Counted from the first letter of the stretch, positions 34,601 through 45,969 are shown. The stretch: 64,000 nt of DNA from Cryptomeria japonica (GCF_030272615.1 NC_081413.1:156301349-156365348); one strand, 5' to 3'. Notes: generated from the sequence alone by a model not told the origin. Made by a program: numbers and translations.

Positions 34601-37600
34601 ATGGGTCGGATGAATCCGACGTCTAATAATTTTTTTAGTTCAATTTTGACCATGAGTGCCACCTGTGGATTCATCTTTCATAGCTTTTGCTTGACTGGCT
34701 TAACTCCGGTAGAGATGGACAAGTGATGCATGATTAAGTGTGGATCTACTCCGGGCATATCAGCATATGACCAAGCAAAGTTGATTTGCTGTTCTTTAAA
34801 GAAGATGACGAATGCCAATCTTTCTTCCGCTGTTAGAGATTCTGCAAGATGTATATTTCTAGCTGCTTCTGTGGTACCAATCTTGATTGATTGAGTGGGC
34901 TCAATCAATATGGGCGATCGCTCATGAAAGTGCTCTGGAAGGGTGTCAAGTCTCCCATCGTTAGGTGCCTTAAAAAGGTTTTCACCCTCCGATACGTCCT
35001 TTATTTTTACTTTTTTATGATCTAGAGCTGCCATTGACTGGTTTTCAGCATTAGATTCATCATTTGATGCATTTTTGCAACTGAGAGACTTGGCACTCCC
35101 TGATTGACAGATATCATTATTCCATTCACTGGTAGAGCCTGTTTCTGGATTTACGGTACATAGGTAATGGACAATAGATGCATCATCTGGGAAAATAGGT
35201 ATATCACTTGTTTCAGGTTCGTCCCAGTCGATTAGGTCAGGAAAGACAAGTGGTAAAGAATCGTTGGGTGGATCAAGTTCGGCTACCGTAAGTGTTAGGA
35301 TAGAGTTTTCATCGTGCTGGGTTTTTGGTTTAAAGAAATTTAGGATTGCGTCGAGGTCCTCGATGGTATCATCTTCCACATAGATTTGTTCATAATGTTT
35401 CTGTTCACTTTCCGGAGCGTCATAGATATGTTGTGGTCCAAATTCAAGAGGTCTATCCTCTGCGTTATGTTCTTCCTGAGAAAGGGATATAGAATCAGTA
35501 TCATCCAGGATATCAGTAGTAGTATTGGAGCAGGTACCCCATTCATATTCATTGGAATCTGTTTCATAGGCATCATCCCAGATTCTATCTGTGCTGTAAA
35601 CAGGGGTGTTGTACGGTGAAAACAAATCTTTGATGATGGATACTATTTTGATATTTTGTGTTGATTCTGTATCAGATCCATCCTCTACTTGCTGGATTTG
35701 TTCATAGACTGTGCTTCTTCGGGGAGTAATAACGGTATTTGAAGATGTCCTAATTTGTTCTTGAGATATTGGTGTTTGAATATGAGCTACTGCTGCAGAT
35801 AGGGCCTTCTTATGACTTAGAAGTTTTTCCTGATGTAACTTCTGATCTTGACGTTCCCGTGCCTTGCGGATTGTTTTTGCTGATTCAAAAAGTGCTTCCT
35901 GCCAGGAGTCTTCTTTGTACTTCTTCTTTTCCTTCCATTGAGGTTTGATAGGTAGGTGAGGCGGTCGCTTTAATAGGAACGTGAGTTTAGAGCCCAATCC
36001 TGCTTTGTTTCTGCTAGGTTGTGAAGGAAGATTGATAGGTTCAGTAACTCCCTCTTTGCGTTTGCCAATAGGTCCTTTACCGTCATATCCCATTTGCTTC
36101 ATGATTAAGCAGCCTTTTCCATACATGTGTGTTGGTAGCACAATGTCCAGAGCAGCTGCTCTATGATTTTCTTCTTCATCTTTGTATAACCAGCTAAGAA
36201 TATCTTTGTCTTCTGATTCATGTGCTAGAGTACCCAATTGGATGAAAGTACCATCAAATTTAGTGATGGGCTGAGTAGCCAGTTGTGTTGATGTAGTAGG
36301 CAAACCATGCGATCTAGGTGAGGTGGGCAATTTTGCCAAACATAAAGGTTCCAAAGAGTATTCTCCCATGCCTTGGTCTTTGATTTGCATTTTCTGCTTG
36401 AAGTCTCCCCATAAGGAGTTGGATTTTGCTGTATATGGATCTGATGTTGAAGATTGTTGTTTTTCTCTATTATGAGGAACCAAACTGTCCTGGGCTGCCC
36501 CCATTGCATTGCAATGTTGAAATGGATTATGATCAACAGATATGGAGATTTCTTGTCCATCATAAGGAAACTTGACACACTGGTGATATGTAGAAGGGAC
36601 TGCTTGCATTTCATGTATCCAGGGTCGTCCTAACAAAATATTGTAGGTTAGATCGATATCTAAGACTTGACAAATAATATCCTTTTGTACGGGGCCTACT
36701 TGAATAGGTAATATGACTGTGCCTTTAGAGGACCGTTCCTCATCATCATATGCTTTTATGGTAATCTTTTTGCAAGGATCAATAGATTCTTCTGAGAAGC
36801 CTAATGCACGGATAAGCTTTAAAGTACAGATATTAAGGCCGGCTCCTCCATCTATTAGGACTCTCTTGACTCGGTGTTTGCAAACAATGACTTCAATATG
36901 GAGAGGGGTATTATGCGGATGACTCAATGAGGTATTGTCGTGCTCTGAGAAGGTGAGGTTGTGAGATCCTGTCATATGGGCGACCATGGCTTGAAATTTG
37001 TCTGTATCCAGATTTTGAGGTACATTTGTTTCCAATAATGCTTGCTCCAATATGTCTTTGTGCTTGGGTGATAGTTTTAATAATTCCAGGATAGATATCT
37101 GAGCTGGAGTCTTGCGTAGTTGGTTAACCAAGTCATATTGGATTTTAGGTGTGGTAGTTGTAGGTGCAGTATGTCCCTTTAAGACATATTTCTGAGTGCG
37201 GGTTGTTACATTGACAGATTCATGATCACGCTGATCTCGGATGGTGATGACATTTACTTGATGATCTTCAGCTGATATATGATTGATAGTGTTATCGTAA
37301 ATGTGATTAATACGAGCTCCGCGTGTATCATTTGAAGTTGATGCTCCATCTTTGTTGTAATTTGGGAGAGGATTTTTGAAGGCATCGTGATCATTATTTG
37401 TTTTGAGACCATCTACCGTTAAGTCACCTCGATCGATCATGTCCTAGATTATGTGTTTCAATCTCATACACTCGTTTGTTCTATGACCCTTGTTGCGATG
37501 GAAATCACAATAGTGTGAATCATTCCACCAAGGTGGTTTGACTGGGGGTTCATAATTGTTGAGTGGTGGTAAAGAAAGAACCTTGTTTGCCAAAAGTTCT

Positions 37601-39087
37601 CTGAACGCGGATTCTAGTGATTGTCCCAGTGGTGTGAAGATACGCTTTTGGAAATTGTTTGTATTGTTGCGTGGATTGTTGTTAGGTCCTGGATTCATGT
37701 TTTTGCCTCGATTATCGTTGGTGTTGTTGGTGTTGATTTGTCCTTTATCAGTGTTTTGCGCATACGTATTAGCACTGGGAGTAGCATTTTTAGCATTTTT
37801 CGTGTTCTGAGGATTTCCAGATAATGCAAGGACTGGTTGTTTCGATTTAGAATCATGTGGTTCATTGTTGCTTTTGTTTTTGTTTCAAGTGCAAAATCTA
37901 GATTTGTCAAAGTTGGTGTTGTTTTGGTTATTGTAGTTTGATGAATTTGTTCCTTCCTTGTAGAATTTGAGTGTTCCCTTTTTGACACAAGCTTCCTCTA
38001 CTTGAATGCCATTTTCAATCAATTTGGCAAAGGATGGTATGCATTGAAGTTTGAGTCTGTAATTCATTTCGCCATTTAAGTTATCAATGAAAATTTCCAT
38101 TTTCTCCTTTTTAGGAATATCGCGAGGATATCTGGATACCATGCGTCGCCAACGCTGAAGGAACAACATGAATGTTTCATTGTTCTTTTGTTTGGTGTTG
38201 CAAACATCTAGCATGGTTATGGCATGTTGGATGTTGTAAGAATAGTGGGTGATGAATTTGTTAACCAATTCGTCAAATGATCTGACAGGTGGTGTAATCT
38301 TGGATAACCATTCCATTGTTTGCCCTCCCAGGCTTCTTGGGAACAACCTCATTAGATAAGTGTCATCATGAGCAAATTCAAGGCTCATGGTGCAAAATTC
38401 TCGAACATGGTCCCGAGGATCACCTTTCCCATCATATTTATCAAATTTGGGAACATCTGAGTTTGGAGGAAAAGGTACCATGTTTAAGCTTCTGTCAAAT
38501 GGATAAGGACAGATTTCGTTTATAGAGTACCGCACTGTTGTCCCTTGTTGCATATCGTGCATTTGCCTTTGTAACATTTGCATTTGTTGAGTAAGAGCAA
38601 TCAAGGGTGCATTGTCTTGCCGAGGAAAAAGTTCTTGCCTTGTATTGGCTCTCAGCTGAAAGGGAGTGGTAAATGGTATATGTTGCTCTGGTGTTTCTAG
38701 TTCAGGTATATGCATTTCTGGTATGCGTTGTTCTGGAATGTGTTGTTCAAAGTTATGTTGTTCAGGTATGTGAGTTTCTTCTTCTTGGTTTTGTTCTTGA
38801 GATGCATATTGCCAAGATTCGGTTTGAAAAAGATTTGGGTCGAAATCTTCCGGAAGTTTAACGCCCTTGCTTGTGAGCATCAACAAATATTTTTCCTTGT
38901 CATTTTCTATGAGCTTTTCGACAAGTTTTTGGAAGGCGGGATTTACTTGACATTCTCTAAGAAGGGTGTCGGTAATTTCAGGTTCTTCTACGGGTGGAAC
39001 TTCAAAAGGATTTGATAATCTTCGATTCATACTTGATTCTGCGTGTGCCTCGCTTTGTTTGTCTCGTTGAGAGCGAGTAACAGGCAT
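31633..39087 (-). pseudogene. Tat-type gag-pol polyprotein, one frame with five premature stops
   Basis: A single 2,485-codon frame runs from ATG (39087) to TAA (31633). It encodes Gag with the retrotransposon gag core (38600-38000) and a CX2HX4HX4C zinc knuckle (37468-37509). Aspartic protease carries LIDGGAG, with D at about 36852. A G-patch-like segment (GKGCLIMKQMGYDGKGPIGK) lies near 36030-36120. RT has YVDD at 34228-34239. A gypsy RNase H is followed by an archaeal-type RNase H (WTLYFDGSY, then GDSQ, from about 33384). Integrase has an HHCC finger (about 32700-32570) and the D,D core (GLDLVG; IVTDNG), and continues to the end. In-frame stops are TGA 37885, TAG 37444, TGA 34678, TAG 33991 and TAG 32266. 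Each fits a C-to-T or G-to-A change, and no frameshift is visible. The TAG at 37444 falls just after Gag's zinc knuckle. Confidence 0.92.
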
Positions 39088-39089
39088 TT

Positions 39090-39476
39090 TTAGTAGAAGC
39101 TTGCAGTGATGAAAGGAACAAAAGCCTCTTCGATGTGTTGTTCGGGCGTTGGTGGTTCTGGTCGAGATGTGTTATATGTGATGCACTCGTCGGGTAAGAA
39201 TGCTGGATTGATTTTCCCACCTCGGTTTATCTTTTGATTAAAAGCAGACTTTTGACAGTATGCTCTCGTTTTCAGGGGTTCTCTATCAAATTCGCTAGAT
39301 TTGTTTTGGATATAACGTTTGACGTGATGAAGAAATACCCGATGAGATTTGAAGAGTTGACGATTGATGTATAAAAACTTGTTTTGCTTGATGAATTTGG
39401 AAAAGCTAGGTTGTTGTTTCTTCAACGTGATGTTACGATAGAGGTTCTTTCTTCTCAGAATAAGGGGATTAGTCAT
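39090..39476 (-). CDS. Leader ORF of 128 codons just upstream of gag, unknown
   Basis: The frame starts MTNPLILRRKNLYRN and ends ...FVPFITASFY, with its stop two bases before the gag ATG (39087) and in a different frame. It is basic at the start and reads like protein near its end (GGKINPAFLPDECITY). Ogre-type Tat elements are known for an ORF upstream of gag-pol, so this may be such a gene or the tail of one. I recognise no domain. Confidence 0.4.
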   Translation of the reverse strand: MTNPLILRRKNLYRNITLKKQQPSFSKFIKQNKFLYINRQLFKSHRVFLHHVKRYIQNKSSEFDREPLKTRAYCQKSAFNQKINRGGKINPAFLPDECITYNTSRPEPPTPEQHIEEAFVPFITASFY

Positions 39477-39943
39477 GCATGAGTGATCAATGATTTCCTT
39501 TGATTTGTTTGGATTTAGTTGATTTTTGTTTTGAAAATTTCAAATCTTACTCTATCAAAGTGAAGGCTGCCCCTTCACGACAAAGTGTGTCAAATGATAT
39601 GGATAAAAGCTTCCCGATCTGGAAACTGGATTTTGACAATTTGAAAATTTTTAGACAAGTGTTTGTGAGATAAAATCCGTAAGATGTTAAAGGATTTGAT
39701 TGATACTAATGATGAAAATGTTCCGGATTATGATAGGAAAGACGTCCTCTATTGCTCGATTCGTTTTCGGATTCTGACAACTTTGTTTGACACAAATTTG
39801 ACTTGAGAAATAGTTTTAATGATTTGTTTTTGTCACTCTGGTTTGATAAAAGATGTGTTTTGATGAAAAACTGTTTTTAAAATATTTTGAAATTTTCAAA
39901 ATTTTCGGTTTTTTCAACTCTCTGTTTTTCTACCGGGGCTCAC

Positions 39944-40451
39944 GCGCTAAAACAGAGGTTTAATGCGCTACTGAATTTCCCTGATGCGCTAAAAGGTTTA
40001 CCACACGCGCTAATCTGCTCCCGGTTAGACGCTAAAATATTATTTCTGCAAAAATTTTGCTCTGACAGGTGAAAGATGCACGCGCTAGACTGGGCTTTAG
40101 AAGCGCTGACTGTTTAGGCTAATGCGCTAAAATAGGCTTTCCACGCGCTATGTTGTTTGTTTCATGCGCTAAGACAGGCTGTTTGAAATTTGTTGTGAAG
40201 TTTGTTTGGAAAACAACGTGCTACACTGTGTTTCCTACGCGCTATCTGTTTTTGTTAATGCGCTAACTTTGGATTCCTACGTGCTAATATTTCCCTGATA
40301 CGCGCTAGAATGTGTTTTGCACGCGCTAAAGGATTGTTCACTGTTTTGCTTTAGAATGGAAATGCTACTGTTTTTGTTGTACGCGCTATTTTGTGTTTTG
40401 GATGTGCTAAAAGAATTGTTACACGCGCTAAGATGTTGCTCTTACGCGCTA
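39944..40451 (-). repeat. Phased TAGCGC array B in the gag-pol leader
   Basis: Fifteen exact GCGCTA words (TAGCGC on the minus strand) start at 39944, 39965, 39985, 40007, 40082, 40124, 40145, 40166, 40239, 40260, 40302, 40323, 40383, 40425 and 40446. In-phase variants such as GTGCTA or GCGCTG occur at 40103, 40218, 40281 and 40404. Steps are 21 bp with few exceptions, and one is 60 bp. The motif points toward gag, about 0.9-1.4 kb upstream of its ATG. Confidence 0.95.
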
Positions 40452-41665
40452 AACTGCCCTGATTTTTCCTTTTGGTTGTTTCTGTGAGGATTTTGATTTT
40501 TGTTGAGAGAATTTTTAAGTATGATGGATGATTTTTTGAAATACAAAATGCAAGCACAGCACACAAAGTACAATCATTTCGCCTAATCTAACAGAAAGTG
40601 TATGTTCTGTCGAGGATGTGTTCAAATCCCCAATGTTTTAACAGGTTGGATACAAAATAAAACACTTCAGAAAGACTCTTTATTCAAGGGTCATAAGTAA
40701 CATCATAGCCCACTAGTCTCGATACTCCGTCAGCTCAAACAGCCGTGTCACCCCCTAGAAGGCGCCCGTTTTTTTGCCTTTTGCCAGAAGTTAACCCAAA
40801 GTGAATTGCTTCACAGTTGAGTAGTTATCTTGGGAGATATATGGTGAGTAATCTTGGGGGCGGATTCTTCCCCACCCTTGCACTATGATGTTACAAATGT
40901 TTGGATACTGACTCGGCTCAAAGTTTCTAATGCTAAGGTTCTTAATCAGGCTTCCCGTTCGGCCGTCAGTGATAAACTCTCTCAGGAGGCTTCCCAACCT
41001 TTAGAACAAAGGCTTTACGTATCTCGAGGATACTGGGGGAAGGCTAATCACTGCGCGCAACCGTTGAAAAGGACTTTCGTCACTTTCCACATTTGATTAT
41101 AGTGGGTTGGAATTCTTGGCGTCAAAGTCATTCCCCACTTAGGTCGTTCCCTTCACACCGGCCATAAACGGCTTTAAGAGTTGATTGCAACTCCTCGGGA
41201 AGGCAGGCCTGCTAAAGGTTTTAACTACTTGAAGTACTGAAAGCATAAAAGTGGTTTGGCTTTTTGATCACCCAATTAAGGGGAGAGCATATACCTTCCA
41301 CTTTCGAGACAAAGCGAACAATGAGGTTTATTTTAGCCTTTCAAAGCAGTGATTTTCTAAAACCTATGCAGAGATGTTGCTCCACAAAAACATGATGTTC
41401 TTTTTATTTGTTCAAAGCAATGATTGTTTAATCTATGGAAAAGAAATAGTCAACAAAGCAAATTCGATTTTTTTTTTTTTTTTGGAGGTCAACAAAAGAA
41501 AAACGTTTTGCTGTAAAAGCAAACTTCCTCACTTTACCTGCAAGAAACTGTTAAAACCCTGCAAATAAACCAAACAATAAGATTGTTAGTTTGTTTCGGG
41601 GGACTTCCACAAGTCTAAAATTTTAATTTGGTTACAATTTTTTTTTTGTTTGTTTTGTCTGTGAT
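40452..41665 (-). other. Leader between the two arrays, no gene seen
   Basis: This is about 1.2 kb of leader DNA read on the minus strand as 5' untranslated region. It has moderate GC, a run of 17 T near 41467-41483, and no convincing frame on either strand. Nothing here resembles a known element signal. Confidence 0.5.
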
Positions 41666-42086
41666 GCGCTACAGAACAAACTGTATGCGCTACAATATTC
41701 AGCAGATGCGCTACAGTTTCTTCTCCCTGCGCTATTCTGTTACTCGGATGCACTACTCTGTCTGTCGTACGCGCTAATCTGTGTTTCGTTGTTTCCCGCG
41801 ATCCGTTATGCAGGAAAAATTTGAATCTGATGTGCTAACTGTTAGTTTCAACGCGCTGGAATATCTATTACAAGCGCTAAAAGGTTAAGCGGATGCGCTA
41901 ATCTGTTAGGTATATGCGCTAATGTGTGTTTTGCCGGCGTCAACACCCACAGGAAAATTTGTTAAATAGTATTATGCGCTAAGGAACAGTGTTCACGCGC
42001 TAAGACAGAAAGCACACGCGCTAAACAGTAGGCTAGAAGCGCTAAACTGTTAGGCGGATGCGCTAAAATATCTTTTCGACGCGCTA
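41666..42086 (-). repeat. Phased TAGCGC array C near the primer binding site
   Basis: Fourteen exact GCGCTA words start at 41666, 41687, 41708, 41729, 41771, 41874, 41895, 41916, 41976, 41997, 42018, 42039, 42060 and 42081, with in-phase variants at 41750, 41832 and 41853. Nearly all steps are exactly 21 bp, with one step of 60. The array ends about 70 bp from the primer binding site, so it is transcribed early in the genomic RNA. Confidence 0.95.
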
Positions 42087-42152
42087 ATTCTAGTTTCCCG
42101 CGTATCTACAAAAGTCATCAATTTCAAAAAATGATGTGTTATTGGGGGTCGT

Positions 42153-42170
42153 GCCCCACGGTGGGCGCCA
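42153..42170 (-). promoter_or_regulatory. Primer binding site of the Tat element
   Basis: The minus strand reads TGGCGCCCACCGTGGGGC, four bases (TTTC) after the 5' LTR end. This sequence is characteristic of the PBS of Tat/Ogre-type gypsy elements. Confidence 0.88.
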
Positions 42171-42174
42171 GAAA

Positions 42175-43636
42175 TGTATGCGGGAAAAGTGAGCTAATAA
42201 AAATTAATATGTGAAAATATTGTTAGAAACTAGTCCACACACACACAGGACTTCTTGATGCAAGCTATGGAGTAACGTAGTGTTACTCAGCTTCCCAAGG
42301 AGGGTCCCATGGTTCTCTATCTCACAATGTCCCTCAAACCAATGTTTTTTCTCTCAGATCACTGAGCAAAATGGTTTAGGGATGGCAAATATGAGAACGA
42401 GAGATGCTTTTGATTGATTTTAGTATGAGATGTGTTGTAAGCTATGTATGATGCTAAAATGCAATAAACTAACTATAAGATGACAAGGTTAGTAAACAAA
42501 CTATCCTAGCATACTATATTTAGTCTATGATTGAACTAAAATGATAAAGAAATTATTCTAAACATGCATATTAGTCTAATTCCTGATCTAAAAGAGGCTA
42601 AATGATGAGCATATATGAAATGAAAGCTTGAAAGAATTTGAGCATAAGTGTGATGCTTCAAATTTGAAAGATGATTGTTTAGAATGGAGGAATGAGAGCT
42701 CTATTTATAGCAAAAACAGGGCAATGGATGGTCAGGATTGAAAGGTTTAATCAAGGGTCAGGTTTGAAAGTTGGGGATCCATGTGCACAATTGGCACCAA
42801 TAAAATGGTGACAAGTGTCAACATAGGATAGGGTTGAGAAAAGAGGTTGGAGGCATTAAAGGCCTGAGAAGACCTCATGGTTATCTAAAGGCTAAGGGTC
42901 AAGTCTAAGTTAGGCTTACCCACTGGATTAAGAGTTAATCCAAGGATAAACCTTTGTGCAAATGATTAAGAGATAATCATGGTCAAAGCATTAATGGCCT
43001 GATGAGACCCTTGGGTTGGATAGAGGTTGAGTCAAAACAAATGTTTTAACCATGTGGGAAGGTTTGAATTAACCATTAATGGTTATTGGAGACTTTGGGG
43101 ATTAAGTGGTTGAAGATTGGAAGCCTTTAATGGTTTTCCAAGACTTTAAGGGTTTTAGTGGTTGAAGGTTGAAAACCTTCAATGGTTATCCAAGACTTTG
43201 GGTCATTTGAGAAGTGACCTCCCTTTGCTTAGGGATGTGACAAAATTTAGGGGAGGGTTAGGTTAATTAGAAGCGATTAGAAGATTCTAGAAGGGATTAG
43301 AAAGGGGTTTGGGATTTTGCAAGTGGATGGGGAGATAATAGGATTTAATTAAATGATTTAATTCATTCAATTTGGTTATAATTAAATAAATTTGATTTAT
43401 TCAATTTGGGATAACTATTTAATTAAATTTGAATTTAATTAAAAGTGGATAGGAGGATTTATTTGAATAAAATGATTTATTCATTAAATGGTATAGTGAA
43501 TTTAATTTAAATAAATTGAGTAATTTACTTAATTAAATAGAAGAATGTGGATAATTTAATTAAATTGGATTTAATCAAATAGAAAAATGAACATAAAATA
43601 TTCATTTAGGAATATGGTCATTTTTATACGTCTACA
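42175..43636 (-). mobile_element. 5' LTR (minus orientation) of the Tat element
   Basis: It is 1,462 bp and nearly identical to 25279-26740. The differences I noticed are six single-base changes, five of them transitions. It should contain the promoter for the gag-pol transcript; I see no single compelling TATA box in its AT-rich right third, which is the upstream side when read on the minus strand. Confidence 0.95.
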
Positions 43637-45268
43637 GGCACAAACATGATGTGTAAATTGGCTCGGTGACAATTTTACATTACATTTAGGACCCACTTTA
43701 ATGGGAGTATGAGCCTATGAAAATAATTGTGGTAATGTAGATGAAAAAGATGAAAGAGAGGAGAAATTAGGAGCATAATCACAAGGAGTATACAACATCA
43801 CTAATTTCGAGAAACCAAGCCCCCAATCTTACGATCTTAACTCACTCAATCACATGCAAGGGCACACAAAACAAGACAAAAAGAAAAAGAAAACAAAAAC
43901 AAACAAAGGTAGAATACAAAAGGAAAAAGACACACAACACACAAAAGCTAAAAACCAAAAACAAAACCTCAAGTCAACTAGCCGAAGAGACCTCGATATC
44001 AAAATGTCTCAACAACTAATATCACTCTCGAAAATGTCATCTCAAGAACACAAATTATCACATAAAAAGAGAAAGAGCACACATCATCCATGAACTACAA
44101 ATAACAAAGCTATGAGCTCACAAGAAGAAAGAGAGAAAGCATGGATACACATTCTAGATGTATTTTTCGAGGTGATCCATGGGAAGAAGAATGAGAGAGG
44201 ACGTGGATACACATTCTAGATGTATTTTTCGAGGTGATCCATGGGAAGAAGAATGAGAGAGGACATGGATACACATTCTAGATGTGTCTTTTTAGGTGAT
44301 CCATTTTTGGGAGGAGAGTAGGAATATTCTAGCTATGTTTTGCTAGTTCCATTCATCCTTGTGTGTGCAAGTGGTGTCTAGTTTTAGGTGTTAAGCATCT
44401 CATATAAGCGTGTTTTCTCTGGCTTCGAGCATGCAACAACATATGTAAGACAAGAAATGAAAATGCAAATGTGTGTATGGTATCGGGAACATCTCATGTA
44501 AGAGTTTGTTTGATCTAGTTTCGAGAATGAATAACCCATTGTAAGACAAATATATGCCTGGCTTCAAGGACATCTCATGTAAGAGTTTGTTTGCTTTGGT
44601 TTGGAGAATGTGCACCCCGTATAAGACATATATCAATGTTGTGTTTGGTTTCGGGCACGAAGCATCTCATGTAAGAGTTTGTTTTCTCTAGTTTTGAGAA
44701 TAAACACCTCGTTTAAGGCATGTAAAAATATAGTACAAAAAGGGTGAGATGTATGCCCCCCCTTAAGATATCAACATAGCTCTGTGTTGATGTCTTAAGG
44801 AAGCTAGAAACAAGGATACCCACCTTCAACACCAAGGAGATATCATTTAGGTAACAATGTTTATAAATCCAAGCTAAAGAGACAATACTCTTATAAGCAA
44901 AGATAAGATAGCTGAAAAAGAGACATCTTGCAACAAGTGTAAAGAGGATCCTTGGATGAGAAAATATCTTTGCTCAAAGACATCTACCTCCAAGAGGAGC
45001 TTCTTGAACAAACATAACATCTTCTACCAAAAGAAGGGAACGAGAACATGAATGCCTACCTTCCTCCTATTGCTAAGTGAAAGGGATTCTTGATGAAGGA
45101 TGACACACTTTTGACTCAAAGTGAAGGGGCAACTTTAATATAGACATACATTACCAAGTGTAAAAGATGTTGTAGTCAAGGATACACACCTCTTGTATAA
45201 GAGAGAATCCTTGAAGAAACAACTTCACACAAGGAATGACATCAAATCATAAGCAAACACTAATACAT
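43637..45268 (-). mobile_element. Interior and LTR start of the inverted gypsy-type element
   Basis: 43642-43684 completes the LTR split at 25278. The polypurine tract (minus strand AAAGTGGGTCC) follows near 43691, then interior DNA up to about 45268 that is the inverse of 20880-22523 with many changes. Similarity ends abruptly at about 45268, so the 5' half of this element is missing. No coding frame survives. Confidence 0.75.
44141..44305. repeat. 62-bp tandem repeat, about 2.7 copies
   Basis: Units start at 44141, 44203 and 44265 with (A/G)TGGATACACATTCTAGATG. The first two are almost identical. The + strand relative at 21978-22070 has fewer, more divergent copies, so this array expanded separately. 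Confidence 0.9.
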
Positions 45269-45529
45269 TTGGACTAGATTTCCGACTGAGGTTTCCGATG
45301 GAGAAGGTATATTGAGGCCAAATTTGATTTTTTTTTTGAAAAAATGCCCGAATTCGTCATAATTCCGACGGCAATTTGCCATTTGGTTTCGACGAAGAAG
45401 GCATTAGCAATGAAAATTTTCTTTTTTTCAAAAAAGTGCTCGAGTTTGTCGTAATTCCGACGACAACGACCATTACTTAAAAAAAGAAGAAGAGGGCAAT
45501 TCATTTGTGCATTGCAATCCCATGCGCAG
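45269..45529. other. Short spacer with a two-copy degenerate repeat
   Basis: Two similar blocks (about 45315-45371 and 45405-45466) share TTTTTTTGAAAAAA.TG(C/T)(C/T)CGA.TT(C/T)GTC(A/G)TAATTCCGACG. They would be in the same minus-strand open frame (45504-45274), but no family is recognised. The last bases (CGCAG) are the left target-site copy of the copia element at 45530. Confidence 0.5.
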
Positions 45530-45850
45530 TGTTAAGATATAGCCCTCGTGAATCTAACTGATGGTAAATTGGTTATTTTATATATATCATGCCCATGTGA
45601 TTCTCGATCGCATTATATTAACGGAGCATGCAGTTCAAAAATTAAACATAAATAAACTAATTGTTATGAACAGTTGCCTCCGTAGGGGCATGTCCATATG
45701 TGGCAACTGCCACGTATGGACATGTCCCTACGTAGGCAACCTTTCCTCTTGTATTTAAAAACCTAATTCAATGATGGAGACGATCAATAACTTACGGCAA
45801 TCAGTCTTCCAGAATCACTGTCATTATTCTTCGATCCATATTTCACAACA
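45530..45850 (+). mobile_element. 5' LTR of the copia element
   Basis: It starts TGTTAAGATATAGCCC and ends TTTCACAACA, 321 bp. TTATATATATCA near 45575 is a likely TATA region. It carries a 62-bp near-perfect palindrome at 45676-45737. Confidence 0.92.
45676..45737. repeat. 62-bp imperfect palindrome in the 5' LTR
   Basis: A 30-base arm starting GCCTCCGTAGGGGCATG pairs with the 30-base arm ending GTCCCTACGTAGGC, about 27 of 30 positions matching around a 2-base centre. In the 3' LTR (50445 onward) 13 bases near the palindrome centre, from the left arm, are gone. Confidence 0.9.
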
Positions 45851-45863
45851 TGGTATCAGAGCC
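45851..45863 (+). promoter_or_regulatory. tRNA-iMet primer binding site
   Basis: TGGTATCAGAGCC directly adjoins the 5' LTR end, the standard copia primer site. Confidence 0.92.
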
Positions 45864-45969
45864 AACATATTAAGAGAATAAATTAGACAGCCATATTACT
45901 AATAAGCATTTATCAGAAGTAAATAACAAATCGACGCAGAGGATATATCCGACTAAGAAAATATTTAAA

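Larger units (their letters stand above)
25279..43636 (-). mobile_element. Complete Tat-lineage Ty3/gypsy retrotransposon, 18.4 kb
   Basis: The element has LTRs of 1,462 bp at both ends (TG...CA), a perfect GGCAC duplication (25274-25278 and 43637-43641), a primer binding site and a polypurine tract, with gag-pol on the minus strand. The Tat assignment rests on the second, archaeal-type RNase H after the normal one, the PBS, the long leader and the extra antisense gene. By eye the LTRs differ at about six sites in 1,462, so the insertion is recent. It entered the LTR of an older inverted gypsy-type element. Both genes carry premature stops, so this copy is non-autonomous now. Confidence 0.95.

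Noticed and set aside
27322-42086. The TAGCGC arrays as CRISPR arrays
   Set aside because: The conserved unit is only 8-9 bp with 12-bp spacers, lies in a plant retrotransposon, and has no cas genes nearby.
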